A stretch of 64,000 nucleotides of DNA from Lentisphaera profundi. Lineage in GTDB: Bacteria > Verrucomicrobiota > Lentisphaeria > Lentisphaerales > Lentisphaeraceae. The stretch is taken from positions 2,418,001-2,482,000 of the forward strand of contig NZ_CP117812.1 in NCBI RefSeq assembly GCF_028728065.1. Direction: 5' to 3'. Shown here piece after piece: positions 1 through 8,808 of the stretch (position 1 is the first letter of the stretch; every line of letters begins with the position of its first letter). The notes beneath the pieces were generated by a model. It was not told the origin of the DNA. It saw only the letters and a list, made by a program, of their open reading frames with translations, and did not search any database. Both the position numbers and the translations under genes were made by a program.

Positions 1-97
1 AAGAAAAGCACTTGCTGCGTAAGTCAAATCATCATCCCAAATTTATTTTTTAACCTCGCCAATATGAACGCATTCCTTACATCTTACAACGCAAACC

Positions 98-126
98 TTG
101 ACAAGGTGAATAATTTGTTTTTTACT
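98..126 (+). promoter_or_regulatory. Candidate sigma70-type promoter for the tandem coiled-coil genes
   Basis: A perfect TTGACA (98-103) is followed after 17 bases by TTTACT (121-126, 4 of 6 matches to TATAAT). It lies about 40 bases upstream of the first start codon at 168. The spacing is ideal but the -10 box is weak, and no transcript data back it. The rest of 1-97 shows no gene. Confidence 0.45.
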
Positions 127-167
127 TGTTAGCAACCATATAACTTAATGATCAAGGAGTGTCTAAT

Positions 168-893
168 ATGAGTCAAGATAATGATGAAAGTAAGGATTTA
201 GAATTAATCCAAGCTATCAAAAAAAGAATAGATAAGATTGAACAATTAAAAAAGAGCCAAACTTCGTTTAGGAATTTTGCTCTCGTTATTATTGTAGTAC
301 TCATCGCGCTATTATTTGCCCGACTCAATAGCATTGCCAATGAACTAAAAAACAATCAAGATGCCATTGTACAGGCAATAAAAAAAGACTCTGAAGCTCT
401 ACTACAGAGTCGGCTAGCTGATTTAAAAAAGAAAGCAAAAAGCGAACTACTTCCAAGTATTAGCGCCAGCATAAAAAAAGAATATGCTAAAAACTCCGAA
501 AAACTCGAAGGTCACATCAAGTCTCTTGAAACTGATCTCCGTAAAGTAACAGAAGACCGAATCCATAAGCTACTTACCAATGCTCTCGATACTGCATTTG
601 ATAATATCGGTGAAACTTACACAGATGTTCAAATCAAAGAGTTAGAGACTAATATTGAAACTCTTGCAATCGCCATCACAGAGAAAGTAATGGCCACCAC
701 TGCCGATAGTATCGTTGCACTAGAACCTGAGTTTGATGGTATTGCCGATCGCTTAAGTTCTATCAGCGTCGACGTTGTCAACATTGAAAAAATCGATCAT
801 GGTCTAGCTGAAAGAAAACTTGTAGCAGCCTTACTCGACCTTTTAAAATACCAAATCGTACCGGAAGACGCTGTTCAACCGGTCGCACAATAG
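168..893 (+). CDS. Membrane-anchored coiled-coil protein of unknown function (first of tandem pair)
   Basis: This 241-residue protein is not one I recognise. It has a short charged, helical N-terminus, one membrane segment at about residues 38-55 (ALVIIVVLIALLFA), and a long Lys/Glu-rich region with coiled-coil character and no enzymatic motif. The likely topology is an N-in single-pass anchor with a periplasmic rod. The ATG at 168 is chosen because AAGGAG (154-159) sits 8 bases upstream; the in-frame GTG at 159 overlaps that ribosome site and is unlikely. The next gene starts 11 bases after the stop and encodes a protein of the same size and layout, so the two are probably co-transcribed paralogues. 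A structural or envelope-tethering role is only a guess. Confidence 0.75.
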   Translation: MSQDNDESKDLELIQAIKKRIDKIEQLKKSQTSFRNFALVIIVVLIALLFARLNSIANELKNNQDAIVQAIKKDSEALLQSRLADLKKKAKSELLPSISASIKKEYAKNSEKLEGHIKSLETDLRKVTEDRIHKLLTNALDTAFDNIGETYTDVQIKELETNIETLAIAITEKVMATTADSIVALEPEFDGIADRLSSISVDVVNIEKIDHGLAERKLVAALLDLLKYQIVPEDAVQPVAQ

Positions 894-904
894 GAGGATA
901 AAGC

Positions 905-1627
905 ATGAGCAAAACCCAAACAGAACTCGAAGTAATTTCGGCAAAAATCCAAGCCCTTGAAAGTTCGACATCCAAATCTCAAAATATAACTAAAATTGTT
1001 TATTCAATTTTAATCGTCGTAGCAGCTATTTACGCCTTCTACATCCCATCACAGTTGAAGCATATTACTCAACCTGAAGTGATCTCGACAATGGCGATGG
1101 ATCTCGTTGAAGACAAAATTCCTGAAAACGAGGTGATCCTTAAAGGCGTAGAAGATTTAGCGAATCGCGAAATATCTAATGCTTTTAATCAATTGGACAA
1201 AAAAATCCCTGAATTGAAACAGGAAATCATTACGGCTGTAGACACAAATTTTGGCCTTGCAACCGAAAGTATAAATGAACTCATTAGCAATGATATAGCT
1301 AAAATGTTTCGCGATGTTAAAGATAAACTCGATGAAAATAAATCATTAACTCAAGATAAGGATAACTTAGATCGTCTTGCCTCCACTCTTAGTGAAGGAG
1401 TTCAACTTCAACTCAATGCGATCATTGATTCTCACTTAAAGATTGATGTTCTAGATAGCATGCTCGCAAAATTACAATACAAGAAAAACCTTACTCAAGA
1501 AGAGTACACACAGAAACAAGTCATTGCCTACGCTTGGGTTCTAGCAAGTGATGAAGAGTATCGTGAAGAACTCAAGGGTAAAACTCTTGATCTTTTAGAC
1601 AAAGCGAATACGCCAATCGCTGAATAA
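905..1627 (+). CDS. Membrane-anchored coiled-coil protein of unknown function (second of tandem pair)
   Basis: This 240-residue protein repeats the plan of its upstream neighbour: a helical N-terminus of about 27 residues, one membrane segment at about 30-48 (IVYSILIVVAAIYAFYIP), then a long charged helical domain. The C-terminal region contains a compact-looking stretch (AYAWVLASDEEYREEL). No family or catalytic motif is recognised. A ribosome site (GGAGG) overlaps the stop codon of the preceding gene, which indicates translation from the same mRNA. A clear terminator follows, so the pair forms a two-gene unit. The sequences have diverged while the architecture is kept, which fits an ancient duplication whose products might form a hetero-oligomer (inference). 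Confidence 0.75.
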   Translation: MSKTQTELEVISAKIQALESSTSKSQNITKIVYSILIVVAAIYAFYIPSQLKHITQPEVISTMAMDLVEDKIPENEVILKGVEDLANREISNAFNQLDKKIPELKQEIITAVDTNFGLATESINELISNDIAKMFRDVKDKLDENKSLTQDKDNLDRLASTLSEGVQLQLNAIIDSHLKIDVLDSMLAKLQYKKNLTQEEYTQKQVIAYAWVLASDEEYREELKGKTLDLLDKANTPIAE

Positions 1628-1650
1628 TAAAGTTTAAAAACTCTTTACTT

Positions 1651-1690
1651 AAAGGCCCATTGAATTTATAGATTCAATTGGCCTTTTTTT
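1651..1690 (+). terminator. Rho-independent terminator after the coiled-coil pair
   Basis: The stem AAGGCC...ATTGAAT pairs with ATTCAAT...GGCCTT around a short TTATAG loop and ends in a run of seven T. It closes the two-gene unit before the TetR operon. Confidence 0.85.
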
Positions 1691-1791
1691 AGTATACCTC
1701 AAATTCCTCAATCCTAGTTTTTAATAATAAACAACATTTTTCCCATCATTGCTTTTGTCTTTATCGTTTAAGATCATAAGTTCACAAAACC

Positions 1792-1807
1792 GACCGACCA
1801 GTCAGTC
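1792..1807. promoter_or_regulatory. Candidate TetR-family operator
   Basis: GACCGACC followed directly by AGTCAGTC forms an imperfect 16-base palindrome (6 of 8 positions match between half-sites). It ends just before the ribosome site of the TetR gene. TetR regulators commonly bind such palindromes in their own promoters, so this is a plausible autoregulatory and operon-controlling site. No convincing -10/-35 pair was seen next to it. Confidence 0.5.
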
Positions 1808-1822
1808 TTGGAGGGGATCAAA

Positions 1823-2452
1823 ATGAAGAAACGTGAATTAATACTAAATTCTGCTAGTAAAAAGTTTAAAGATAAAGGTTTTGCAAACACAACAATTTCT
1901 ACCATAGCTAAAGACGCAAACATTGGTAAAGGAACAATTTACGAATACTTCTCTTCAAAAGAAGACTTACTCATGCATTGTTGTATCGGCAATTGCCATG
2001 CAGTGGAAGCCCGCATAGATAGCTTGGTCAGTACCTTGGATGAAGCGAACAGTAATCCCGTCAAAATAATTTATACCACACTTCACACAGTCTTATCTGA
2101 ATTTTTTGCCAAAGGGGTAGAAGACAACCGTCTTTTTTATGAACTTTCTTTGTTAATCGCCACAAACCCAGAAGTAAAAACTATTGTCAGTAAAGAATTC
2201 CGAGTCAAATTAGCACATTGGCAAAGTCTTGCTTTAGCCGATTACCAAAGAGGCTTAGATGAAGGTTACTTCCGAAAAATAAACAAGCCAAATGACCTAG
2301 CCTGTTTTATTGTCGCCACGATCGATGGTCTGATTTGGCAAATGCAATGGGCTGATGAAGAAGAATTAAAAACGCGCCCAAAAAGAATGGCCTCTATGTA
2401 TCTTACTTTAATCATGAATGAACCCGACCGTCTCGAGGATTTAATAAAATGA
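1823..2452 (+). CDS. TetR/AcrR-family transcriptional regulator of the RND efflux operon
   Basis: The 209-residue product has the N-terminal TetR helix-turn-helix (about residues 8-50, including TTISTIAKDANIGKGTIYEY, where the GTIYEYF part is the family hallmark). An all-helical ligand-binding and dimerisation domain follows. The ATG at 1823 is chosen over the in-frame TTG at 1808 because GGAGGGG (1810-1816) lies 6 bases upstream of it. Its stop overlaps the start of the adaptor gene (ATGA), so it is the first gene of the pump operon, and a palindrome directly upstream suggests autoregulation. The ligand is unknown; family precedent suggests a toxic hydrophobic compound that derepresses the pump. 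Confidence 0.92.
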   Translation: MKKRELILNSASKKFKDKGFANTTISTIAKDANIGKGTIYEYFSSKEDLLMHCCIGNCHAVEARIDSLVSTLDEANSNPVKIIYTTLHTVLSEFFAKGVEDNRLFYELSLLIATNPEVKTIVSKEFRVKLAHWQSLALADYQRGLDEGYFRKINKPNDLACFIVATIDGLIWQMQWADEEELKTRPKRMASMYLTLIMNEPDRLEDLIK

Positions 2453-3513
2453 GAATTCCTTTACTTATCTGGCTTTTTTTAAGCTTCACTCTACTCAGCA
2501 ATACGCAAGTAAATCAATGGAAACCCCACAAACACCCCGCCAAATTACAACGCCTTATAACAGGCTTCACCGAGCCATGTAAATTCCTAGAACTCAAAGC
2601 GGAGTATCCCTCGCGCCTCATTAATTTTGAGCTCAATGAAGGCGATGTACTCAAAGGCCCGAATCAAAAAATCATTGTTGCCAAACAAGATACCACCTTA
2701 GTAGAACTTGAGCTCAAAGCAAGTAAAGCAGCGCTAGAGAGTCAAAAGCAGAATTCAAAAACTCAACACGCCCGTGCTGAACTTGAAAAACGTCATGTGA
2801 AATACCGCAAATTAGAGATGGATAGAATTAAGCGCTTAAGTGATGATGGAAAAATAGCTAAATCAAACTTTGATCGCTCCTTATATGAATACGACGAAGC
2901 TCAACTCAAACTCATTGAAGTCAATCAAAATATCGCTTTACAAAATCAAGTAATTACTGAAGCTGAAATCAAAATTGAAACCGTCAAAGAAAAACTTAAG
3001 CGTCATTATATCCTAGGCCCAAAGGGATGGGTTTTGAACTCTCAAAAAGTTGAAGCTGGCACTTGGCTCAATGCCAATGATGAAATTTGCCAATTAGTCG
3101 ATATTCGTCAACTGAGTATTAACTTTCGTCTAAGCCAAGAAGAATATGAGGTTTTGATAAAGGACCCCATTCAATTAAGCTTTAAAAAACAATTACTTAA
3201 AAGCAAAATTCATAGAAGTGATCTAAGCTATGATCCCGTAAGTCGTAAAAGACATGTAGAATTAAGAATAGATTCTAAGCAGCTCAATCATGCTACTGGT
3301 GGACTCGAAGTTAAATTAGAAATCTTAGTCGATTACCCTTCACCTGCAGTTCTTGTCCCTCATGATTTCATGCATAGTGGACTCGAACAATCCTGGCTCA
3401 TCAATAATAAAAATCAAAAGATCATTGTCCAACCTTTGCGCCGAGATAAAGATTTCTACATTATTAAAAAAAGCGAAATCCCCATCGATAGTATTCTTAT
3501 TAAGGCAAAATAA
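2449..3513 (+). CDS. RND efflux periplasmic adaptor (HlyD/AcrA-type membrane fusion protein)
   Basis: This 354-residue protein starts with a hydrophobic export signal (LLIWLFLSFTLLSN). It then shows the split lipoyl/barrel-sandwich halves (ending near YPSRLINFELNEGDVL and resuming at GPKGWVLNSQKVEAGTWL) around a central alpha-helical hairpin of about 110 residues rich in Lys, Glu and Gln, as in AcrA-type adaptors. Its role is to bridge the inner-membrane pump and the outer-membrane channel. It overlaps the regulator by 4 bases and the pump by 1 base (TAATG), so translation is coupled. Similarity to textbook adaptors is modest, and the first barrel-sandwich half looks short. Confidence 0.85.
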   Translation: MRIPLLIWLFLSFTLLSNTQVNQWKPHKHPAKLQRLITGFTEPCKFLELKAEYPSRLINFELNEGDVLKGPNQKIIVAKQDTTLVELELKASKAALESQKQNSKTQHARAELEKRHVKYRKLEMDRIKRLSDDGKIAKSNFDRSLYEYDEAQLKLIEVNQNIALQNQVITEAEIKIETVKEKLKRHYILGPKGWVLNSQKVEAGTWLNANDEICQLVDIRQLSINFRLSQEEYEVLIKDPIQLSFKKQLLKSKIHRSDLSYDPVSRKRHVELRIDSKQLNHATGGLEVKLEILVDYPSPAVLVPHDFMHSGLEQSWLINNKNQKIIVQPLRRDKDFYIIKKSEIPIDSILIKAK

Positions 3514-6500
3514 TGAAAAACTTCATTTCATTTTTTCTTAAACAAAGCGTATTACTCAATATCATCTTTGTGGGCATGATTATTTTTAGTGCCACTATTG
3601 CCATCCCTAATTTACCTGTTGAGCAATTCCCCAACTTCACTTTTGGAGAGGTTCAAATCTCCACTATGTATCCCGGCTCAACTCCTGATGAAGTGGAACG
3701 ACTCGTCACTGAAGAAATCGAAGATAGCCTCAGGGGAATGGAAGATCTTGATTATATTAAATCAACTTCACAGGCAGATCGCTCAAATATCACCGTTAAA
3801 TTTGTCGATGACACCGATTACGAGGCCCTATATAATGAGCTTCGCTTTCGGGTAATGGGAATACAGAATCGACTGCCTACACAAAATGGCGAGCCCCTAA
3901 CGCCTTTCTTTTCTGAAGCTGATGTCGATGAGTGGCTTCCTGTCATTCAAGTCAATCTTATCTCTAAAAAAGATCAACAAGCCTTACCTAAACGAACTTT
4001 AGTTCTCTTAGCAAAAGATCTTCGTCTTCGTTTAGAACAAATTGATAAAGTCAAAAAAGTTCTCTTGCTCGGCGATGACATGGATCAATACGTCGTTGCA
4101 CTGGATCCTCAAAAACTCGATACACACCGCGTCACTCTTCGCGATGTCGCCCAACAAATGCGCTTATCAGGTCAAGCACCTCCTTCTGGTAGCATTACCA
4201 CCAATTCAGGGGAAAACCTTATACGAATTGATCAGCGCTACCGTAACTCAGAAGATATTTATAGTGTAACGGTCAGACAAGATGGTGAAGGCAACCAAAT
4301 CACGGTAGGCGACCTAGTTCTAGATGAAGAGTCAGGTATACGCAAACTACAGGGCAATCTCATCAACAGTATAAATGCCGAAGATTCGACTGCCTGTAAA
4401 GTACTCAAACTACGTTCTGGAAATGCTTTTAAAATAAAAGATGATGTTAAGCAGGTAGTACAAAGTTTCCAGGAAGACTACAAGCAATACAACTTTGATG
4501 TGGTTTACACTCTAGATACTACCAACAAAATCAAAGACGGCTTAGGCGTCCTATCTGACAGCTTAGTACTCTCCATTATTTTTGTAATGTACCTATTATT
4601 TATATTTTTGGCTCAGCGCAGTGCCAAGCTCACTCTGATCGGTACCGTTCTAGCCCTCACTGCCACTGCAGTCAGTTACTCCTCTGACTCAAGATTATTG
4701 CAAGCTCTTGCTATTGGCATTCTCGCTTGTTTCGTCATGTATGTATGTCGTGCTGCAGTGCTCACGATATCTGGAATTATTTTCAGTTTCCTCGGCAGTC
4801 TTCTCATTTTTTATCTTACAGGACAATCCATCAATGAATTAACCTTACTAGGTTTTGTACTGGTTTCTGGTATAGTTGTAGATGATGCCATTGTTGTTAT
4901 TGAAAATATCCAACGCCATCGCGAAATGGGGAAAGATATTAAGAAAGCAGTAGTCGATGGAACTGCGGAAGTTTTTTGGCCAGTCCTCAGTGCAACCTTA
5001 ACGACTATGGCCGCCTTCCTTCCTCTATTATTAATGACCGGATCTGTAGGTGATTTCTTTTCACTTGTCCCCATAGCAGTTTGTACCGCTTTAGCTATTA
5101 GCATAATCGAATGCCTCATCCTACTTCCCGTGCATGTTATTGATTTAGAGAACCTCCTCGGGAAAGAAGAAGCTCCCGAAACTCATAAAGAAGAAAGTTT
5201 AGATGATTTTTTAACCCGTGATGGTATCATGGGGAAATTATCGCGCTTTTATCACCGCTGCCTAAGCTGGACACTCGATCACCCCCTCACAAGTATATTT
5301 GCGTCTGGCACACTTTTTTGCATTGCCATTTTTATCATGATTATGCCTGCATTCGGCTTCACTCCCATCCTAAAGTTGGTTTTCTTTCCAGACAATAGTT
5401 CGATCATGCAAGTTTATGTTCGCATGCCTGGCGGCACTCCTCTCGAAGACACCGATAAAGTGGTCCGCGCTATCAGTAACAAACTCCTTCAAAAAGGAGG
5501 GAAACGCATCCTCAATACAACGGCTCAATCTGGTATGTTAGTAGACCTAGATTACAAGCCTGTTATGAGCAATCAATATGGCTTCATCATGGCGGAATTA
5601 CCTCCTAAAGCCGATCGTGATTTTGATGATGCGGCATCATTTATTCGCGATACTCGCAAAGAACTAGAAGAGGAATTCGAAATCAATGGCATCGATTTAG
5701 AAGTTGTTGCCGCAAAAGATGGACCTCCGGTTGGTTTACCGATCAATGTAAGAGTCTCGGGTAATAATGATGCCACTATCATGAAAGTTGTAAAAGACAT
5801 CATGGCATTTTTAGATGACGAATCAACTAAAAGCCTTAAAGGAATCATTGACTTGAAGCACGATCGCCAATTGCGCTCAAATGTGCTCTCCTTCAAAATC
5901 GACCGACAAAAACTTGCGGGGCTCAAACTTTCTGAAGTCGAAGTTCAGCAATTTATTGCGGATAGCTTGGACGGTGCTTACATTGCCGATTTCCGTCGTT
6001 CAGATGAAGATATTCCTTTAAAACTCCGACTTGCCCAAAGCCAAATCCAAGACCCCATTGATTTAATGAATATCCCTTTTGTCAATCAAGCAGATGGCAA
6101 ACGCGTTTTATTTAGCGACCTTGGTCATTTCACTTCCGAAAGTGTCTCGTCTTCATTAATCCGCTGGGATTTTCAACGCATTGTCACCATTTCGGGCAAC
6201 TTAGATGAAGACACCAAAATCGGGGCTCTTAACGTCACGGCAAAAATCAATGACTGGTGGAAAGCCAATCGCAATAACTATCCAGGAACAATCATTTCAT
6301 TTGGCGGTGAATCAGAAAGTACAGGCAAAAGCTATCGCTCCTTAGCTTCCGCATTTTTACTAGCGGTCATTCTCATTTATGGTATTTTGGCGAGTCAATT
6401 CAGTAGCTACCTGCAACCTCTATTGATTATGTCCAATATTATTTTCAGTTTCACGGGAGTTATTATTGTCATGGCCTTACTCGGATTAGGCTCGGATATG

Positions 6501-6902
6501 CTTCCTGCTGGTACCATTCGCCCCGAACGTTCCTATTTTACTGTTAATGGTTTCATGGCTATGGTAGGACTCACAGGCTTAGTCATTAATGATGCCATTG
6601 TTCTTATTAATTTCATTAATCAACGCCTTCGAGATGGCCTCCCTTTAAAGGATGCCTTACTTACTGCTGGTCATCAACGTATGCGACCTATAATGATGAC
6701 TACCTTTACCACCATTGCGGGCTTACTCCCCATGGCCATTGGCATCCCCGATTTCAGTATAGCCTGGAGCCCCTTTGCTACTGCTTTTATTGCAGGCTTA
6801 ACAGTCAGTACTAGCATGACTCTTTTAGTCATCCCCGTACTCTTCGAGATCTTAGAAAGATTTCGCAACATTAAATTTTTTAACCGTTTTAAAAATAGCT
6901 AA
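3513..6902 (+). CDS. RND-family efflux transporter, inner-membrane permease
   Basis: At 1129 residues it is slightly longer than AcrB-type pumps. It shows the duplicated RND layout: one N-terminal membrane helix, a large periplasmic loop opening with NLPVEQFPNFTFGEVQIST, a helix bundle, then the same arrangement again. The proton-relay Asp pair is present in the TM4-like segment (SGIVVDDAIVVIENIQ), and the second half carries the counterpart GLVINDAIVLINFIN. The motif TTFTTIAGLLPMAIG near the C-terminus is typical. It exports hydrophobic or amphipathic compounds using the proton gradient, with the adaptor and channel encoded next to it. Insertions between the helices of the first bundle, around residues 370-420, look unusual. 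Substrate is not predictable. Confidence 0.95.
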   Translation: MKNFISFFLKQSVLLNIIFVGMIIFSATIAIPNLPVEQFPNFTFGEVQISTMYPGSTPDEVERLVTEEIEDSLRGMEDLDYIKSTSQADRSNITVKFVDDTDYEALYNELRFRVMGIQNRLPTQNGEPLTPFFSEADVDEWLPVIQVNLISKKDQQALPKRTLVLLAKDLRLRLEQIDKVKKVLLLGDDMDQYVVALDPQKLDTHRVTLRDVAQQMRLSGQAPPSGSITTNSGENLIRIDQRYRNSEDIYSVTVRQDGEGNQITVGDLVLDEESGIRKLQGNLINSINAEDSTACKVLKLRSGNAFKIKDDVKQVVQSFQEDYKQYNFDVVYTLDTTNKIKDGLGVLSDSLVLSIIFVMYLLFIFLAQRSAKLTLIGTVLALTATAVSYSSDSRLLQALAIGILACFVMYVCRAAVLTISGIIFSFLGSLLIFYLTGQSINELTLLGFVLVSGIVVDDAIVVIENIQRHREMGKDIKKAVVDGTAEVFWPVLSATLTTMAAFLPLLLMTGSVGDFFSLVPIAVCTALAISIIECLILLPVHVIDLENLLGKEEAPETHKEESLDDFLTRDGIMGKLSRFYHRCLSWTLDHPLTSIFASGTLFCIAIFIMIMPAFGFTPILKLVFFPDNSSIMQVYVRMPGGTPLEDTDKVVRAISNKLLQKGGKRILNTTAQSGMLVDLDYKPVMSNQYGFIMAELPPKADRDFDDAASFIRDTRKELEEEFEINGIDLEVVAAKDGPPVGLPINVRVSGNNDATIMKVVKDIMAFLDDESTKSLKGIIDLKHDRQLRSNVLSFKIDRQKLAGLKLSEVEVQQFIADSLDGAYIADFRRSDEDIPLKLRLAQSQIQDPIDLMNIPFVNQADGKRVLFSDLGHFTSESVSSSLIRWDFQRIVTISGNLDEDTKIGALNVTAKINDWWKANRNNYPGTIISFGGESESTGKSYRSLASAFLLAVILIYGILASQFSSYLQPLLIMSNIIFSFTGVIIVMALLGLGSDMLPAGTIRPERSYFTVNGFMAMVGLTGLVINDAIVLINFINQRLRDGLPLKDALLTAGHQRMRPIMMTTFTTIAGLLPMAIGIPDFSIAWSPFATAFIAGLTVSTSMTLLVIPVLFEILERFRNIKFFNRFKNS

Positions 6903-6910
6903 GAGGATTC

Positions 6911-8191
6911 ATGAAAAAATACTTCGTTCTTATCTCCCTTACACTACTCACACAAGTCTGTGCAGAGCAACTCTCCTTAGATAAGGTCTCAAATCTGGAC
7001 TTAAAACTCAGTGATGTTCGATCCTTAGTCATTAAGAATCTCAGTGAAATTCGCAATAGTGAAATCCGTATCCAACAAACTGAAGCAACCAAAGACCTAC
7101 GTGTTTCTCGCTTTAAAACACAAGGTGATATTAGCGCGGGTTATGAAAACCTCTTTGATTCTAGTGACGCTTATTCTTTTGGCTTTGACGAGGATGAAGA
7201 TGAACGTATGAATACCTCTTTGAAAATAAGTCAGTACCTCTATGGCTTTGGCAGAAAAAAGTGGGCTCTAGAAGAAGGCTTAGCAGAAGTTAATTTGAGT
7301 CGTGTACAAAATGCGATGATTATTCGCGACCTAAGTTTTAAAGCTCGACTCAATTACTGGAATTATATCTTTGAACAAGCAGGACTAGAAATCGCTAATG
7401 AACGACTCCAATTAAGCCAAGAAGAAGAACAAGATACCGAAAGCCTTTTTGAGGCCGGTACACTTAGCCGTGTCGATGTTCTCCAAACAAAAGTAACCAA
7501 GATGCAGTCGTTAAATACTTCTCGTTCACAAAAATCTCGACTCCACGAAAGCATGATTGAATTGGCGTCTTCCATTGGCTTAGTCAATGATACAATTAAA
7601 TCTTCAGATGCCTTAGATCCTCCTCAACACATGGAGAAACTGCTCGTTCAAGTAAAAACCTTACTTGATAAGAGCTTAGAAATTGCTCTTCTTGAAGCAG
7701 ATTCAAACGTTTCGCAAACAAAAATCGAACAAGTGAAATCCGAGTATGCACCAGAATTGTACGGTCTCGCAAGTGCTGGTGTCACTGGTCCTCATACTGA
7801 TGACTTAGAAGACGGATGGCTTGTGGGAGTTACTTTAAACTGGAAAATCCTCGATGGTAACCAACGTAACTCACGCCGACTCTATCAAGCCAAAAACATT
7901 TTAGCTAATCAGTTTTCGGTTAAAGCAGAAATTCGCGAGCGTACAAGAATATATCTTCAGCTAGAAACTCAGTGGGACAGCCTAGCAGAGCAAATTTTTA
8001 ATGAAAAACAAGCACTTGCTTTCGCAGAAGAAAATTATACAATTGCTCGCGAACAGTATCAAGCAGGTCTACTTACACTCTTGCAAGTGAGTGATGTCAA
8101 TTTACAATTAGTCGAATCTCGCTATCGCTTACTCTCGATCATCTATCAGATGCAAGTACTTCGCGAAAACCTCCTCTACTTAAAGCAGTAA
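6911..8191 (+). CDS. TolC-like outer membrane efflux protein
   Basis: The 426-residue product has a signal peptide (YFVLISLTLLTQVCA) and the repeated OEP (outer membrane efflux protein) domains, in two halves of about 190 residues. The helical repeats end in features such as LFEAGTLSRVDVLQTK and the matching QYQAGLLTLLQVSDVN, the conserved OEP signature in each half. It would form the trimeric outer-membrane duct of the pump encoded immediately upstream. It starts 8 bases after the pump stop with an AAGAGGA ribosome site. The family match is clear. The transported substrate is unknown. Confidence 0.92.
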   Translation: MKKYFVLISLTLLTQVCAEQLSLDKVSNLDLKLSDVRSLVIKNLSEIRNSEIRIQQTEATKDLRVSRFKTQGDISAGYENLFDSSDAYSFGFDEDEDERMNTSLKISQYLYGFGRKKWALEEGLAEVNLSRVQNAMIIRDLSFKARLNYWNYIFEQAGLEIANERLQLSQEEEQDTESLFEAGTLSRVDVLQTKVTKMQSLNTSRSQKSRLHESMIELASSIGLVNDTIKSSDALDPPQHMEKLLVQVKTLLDKSLEIALLEADSNVSQTKIEQVKSEYAPELYGLASAGVTGPHTDDLEDGWLVGVTLNWKILDGNQRNSRRLYQAKNILANQFSVKAEIRERTRIYLQLETQWDSLAEQIFNEKQALAFAEENYTIAREQYQAGLLTLLQVSDVNLQLVESRYRLLSIIYQMQVLRENLLYLKQ

Positions 8192-8572
8192 ATGAAGAAA
8201 CGATTCCTAATATTAACGGCCTTTATCTTCAGCTGCTCTCATAATGAACTAAGCTTTGATTATAAAAGTGTTGAAATCGATGAAATAATGGAAAGTATGG
8301 ATCAACCTTCATGGCTACTCAATCGTATGGTAAAATCAAAACACTATACAAAGTCCGATTGGAAAGAGCAGTTAGAAATTATCCAAAGAGAAAGCCATGT
8401 ACTCGTCAAGTTAAATCATCCTGATGAACTTTTTCAGAAACTTGCTATTCAAAGCTCTTTCGAGCTCGATCAATTCATCATAAATCTATCTAAGATGGAT
8501 ATGAATGAACAAGAAAAAAGTTGGATCGCTATCAAAAACAGCTGTCAAAAATGCCATGAAGTGTACGACTAA
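8192..8572 (+). CDS. Small lipoprotein with a C-terminal CxxCH haem-binding motif
   Basis: This 126-residue protein starts on the base after the TolC-like gene stop and is the last gene of the efflux operon. A lipoprotein signal ends at Cys15 (FIFSC). The mature part is helical and carries CQKCH at residues 118-122, a c-type haem attachment motif placed almost at the C-terminus as in cytochrome c'-type four-helix proteins. The remainder matches no family I can name with certainty. If haem is attached, it would be a periplasmic, membrane-tethered monohaem cytochrome or haem sensor. Its presence in a drug-efflux operon is unexpected. Confidence 0.75.
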   Translation: MKKRFLILTAFIFSCSHNELSFDYKSVEIDEIMESMDQPSWLLNRMVKSKHYTKSDWKEQLEIIQRESHVLVKLNHPDELFQKLAIQSSFELDQFIINLSKMDMNEQEKSWIAIKNSCQKCHEVYD

Positions 8573-8685
8573 GAGACATCAATTAACGAAATGTCAAGAT
8601 TCTTCCATCATAGTCATAATTTTTTTGTATTCTTACAAGACTCGTGTTAGTTTATTGAGTACTCTAACTACTAATGGACACATAA

Positions 8686-8808
8686 ATGACCAGTTTAATC
8701 ATTGCTTCACTTATACTTGCAGTCCTAGCTTCTTCATATAAAGCACCTAGAATGCAATTGAAGCCAATCCCCGTTCCTGTCAAAAAAAGACACCCGAACA
8801 AACGATAA
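8686..8808 (+). CDS. Candidate 40-residue single-pass membrane peptide
   Basis: A short reading frame encodes a hydrophobic N-terminal helix (TSLIIASLILAVLASSY) followed by a basic, proline-rich tail ending HPNKR. Its TAA stop overlaps the ATG of the next lipoprotein gene by one base (TAATG), the same coupling seen between confirmed genes in this window, which is the main reason to call it. The ribosome site is weak. The codons look like those of neighbouring genes. Function is unknown; it could instead be a leader whose translation drives the next gene. Confidence 0.5.
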   Translation: MTSLIIASLILAVLASSYKAPRMQLKPIPVPVKKRHPNKR

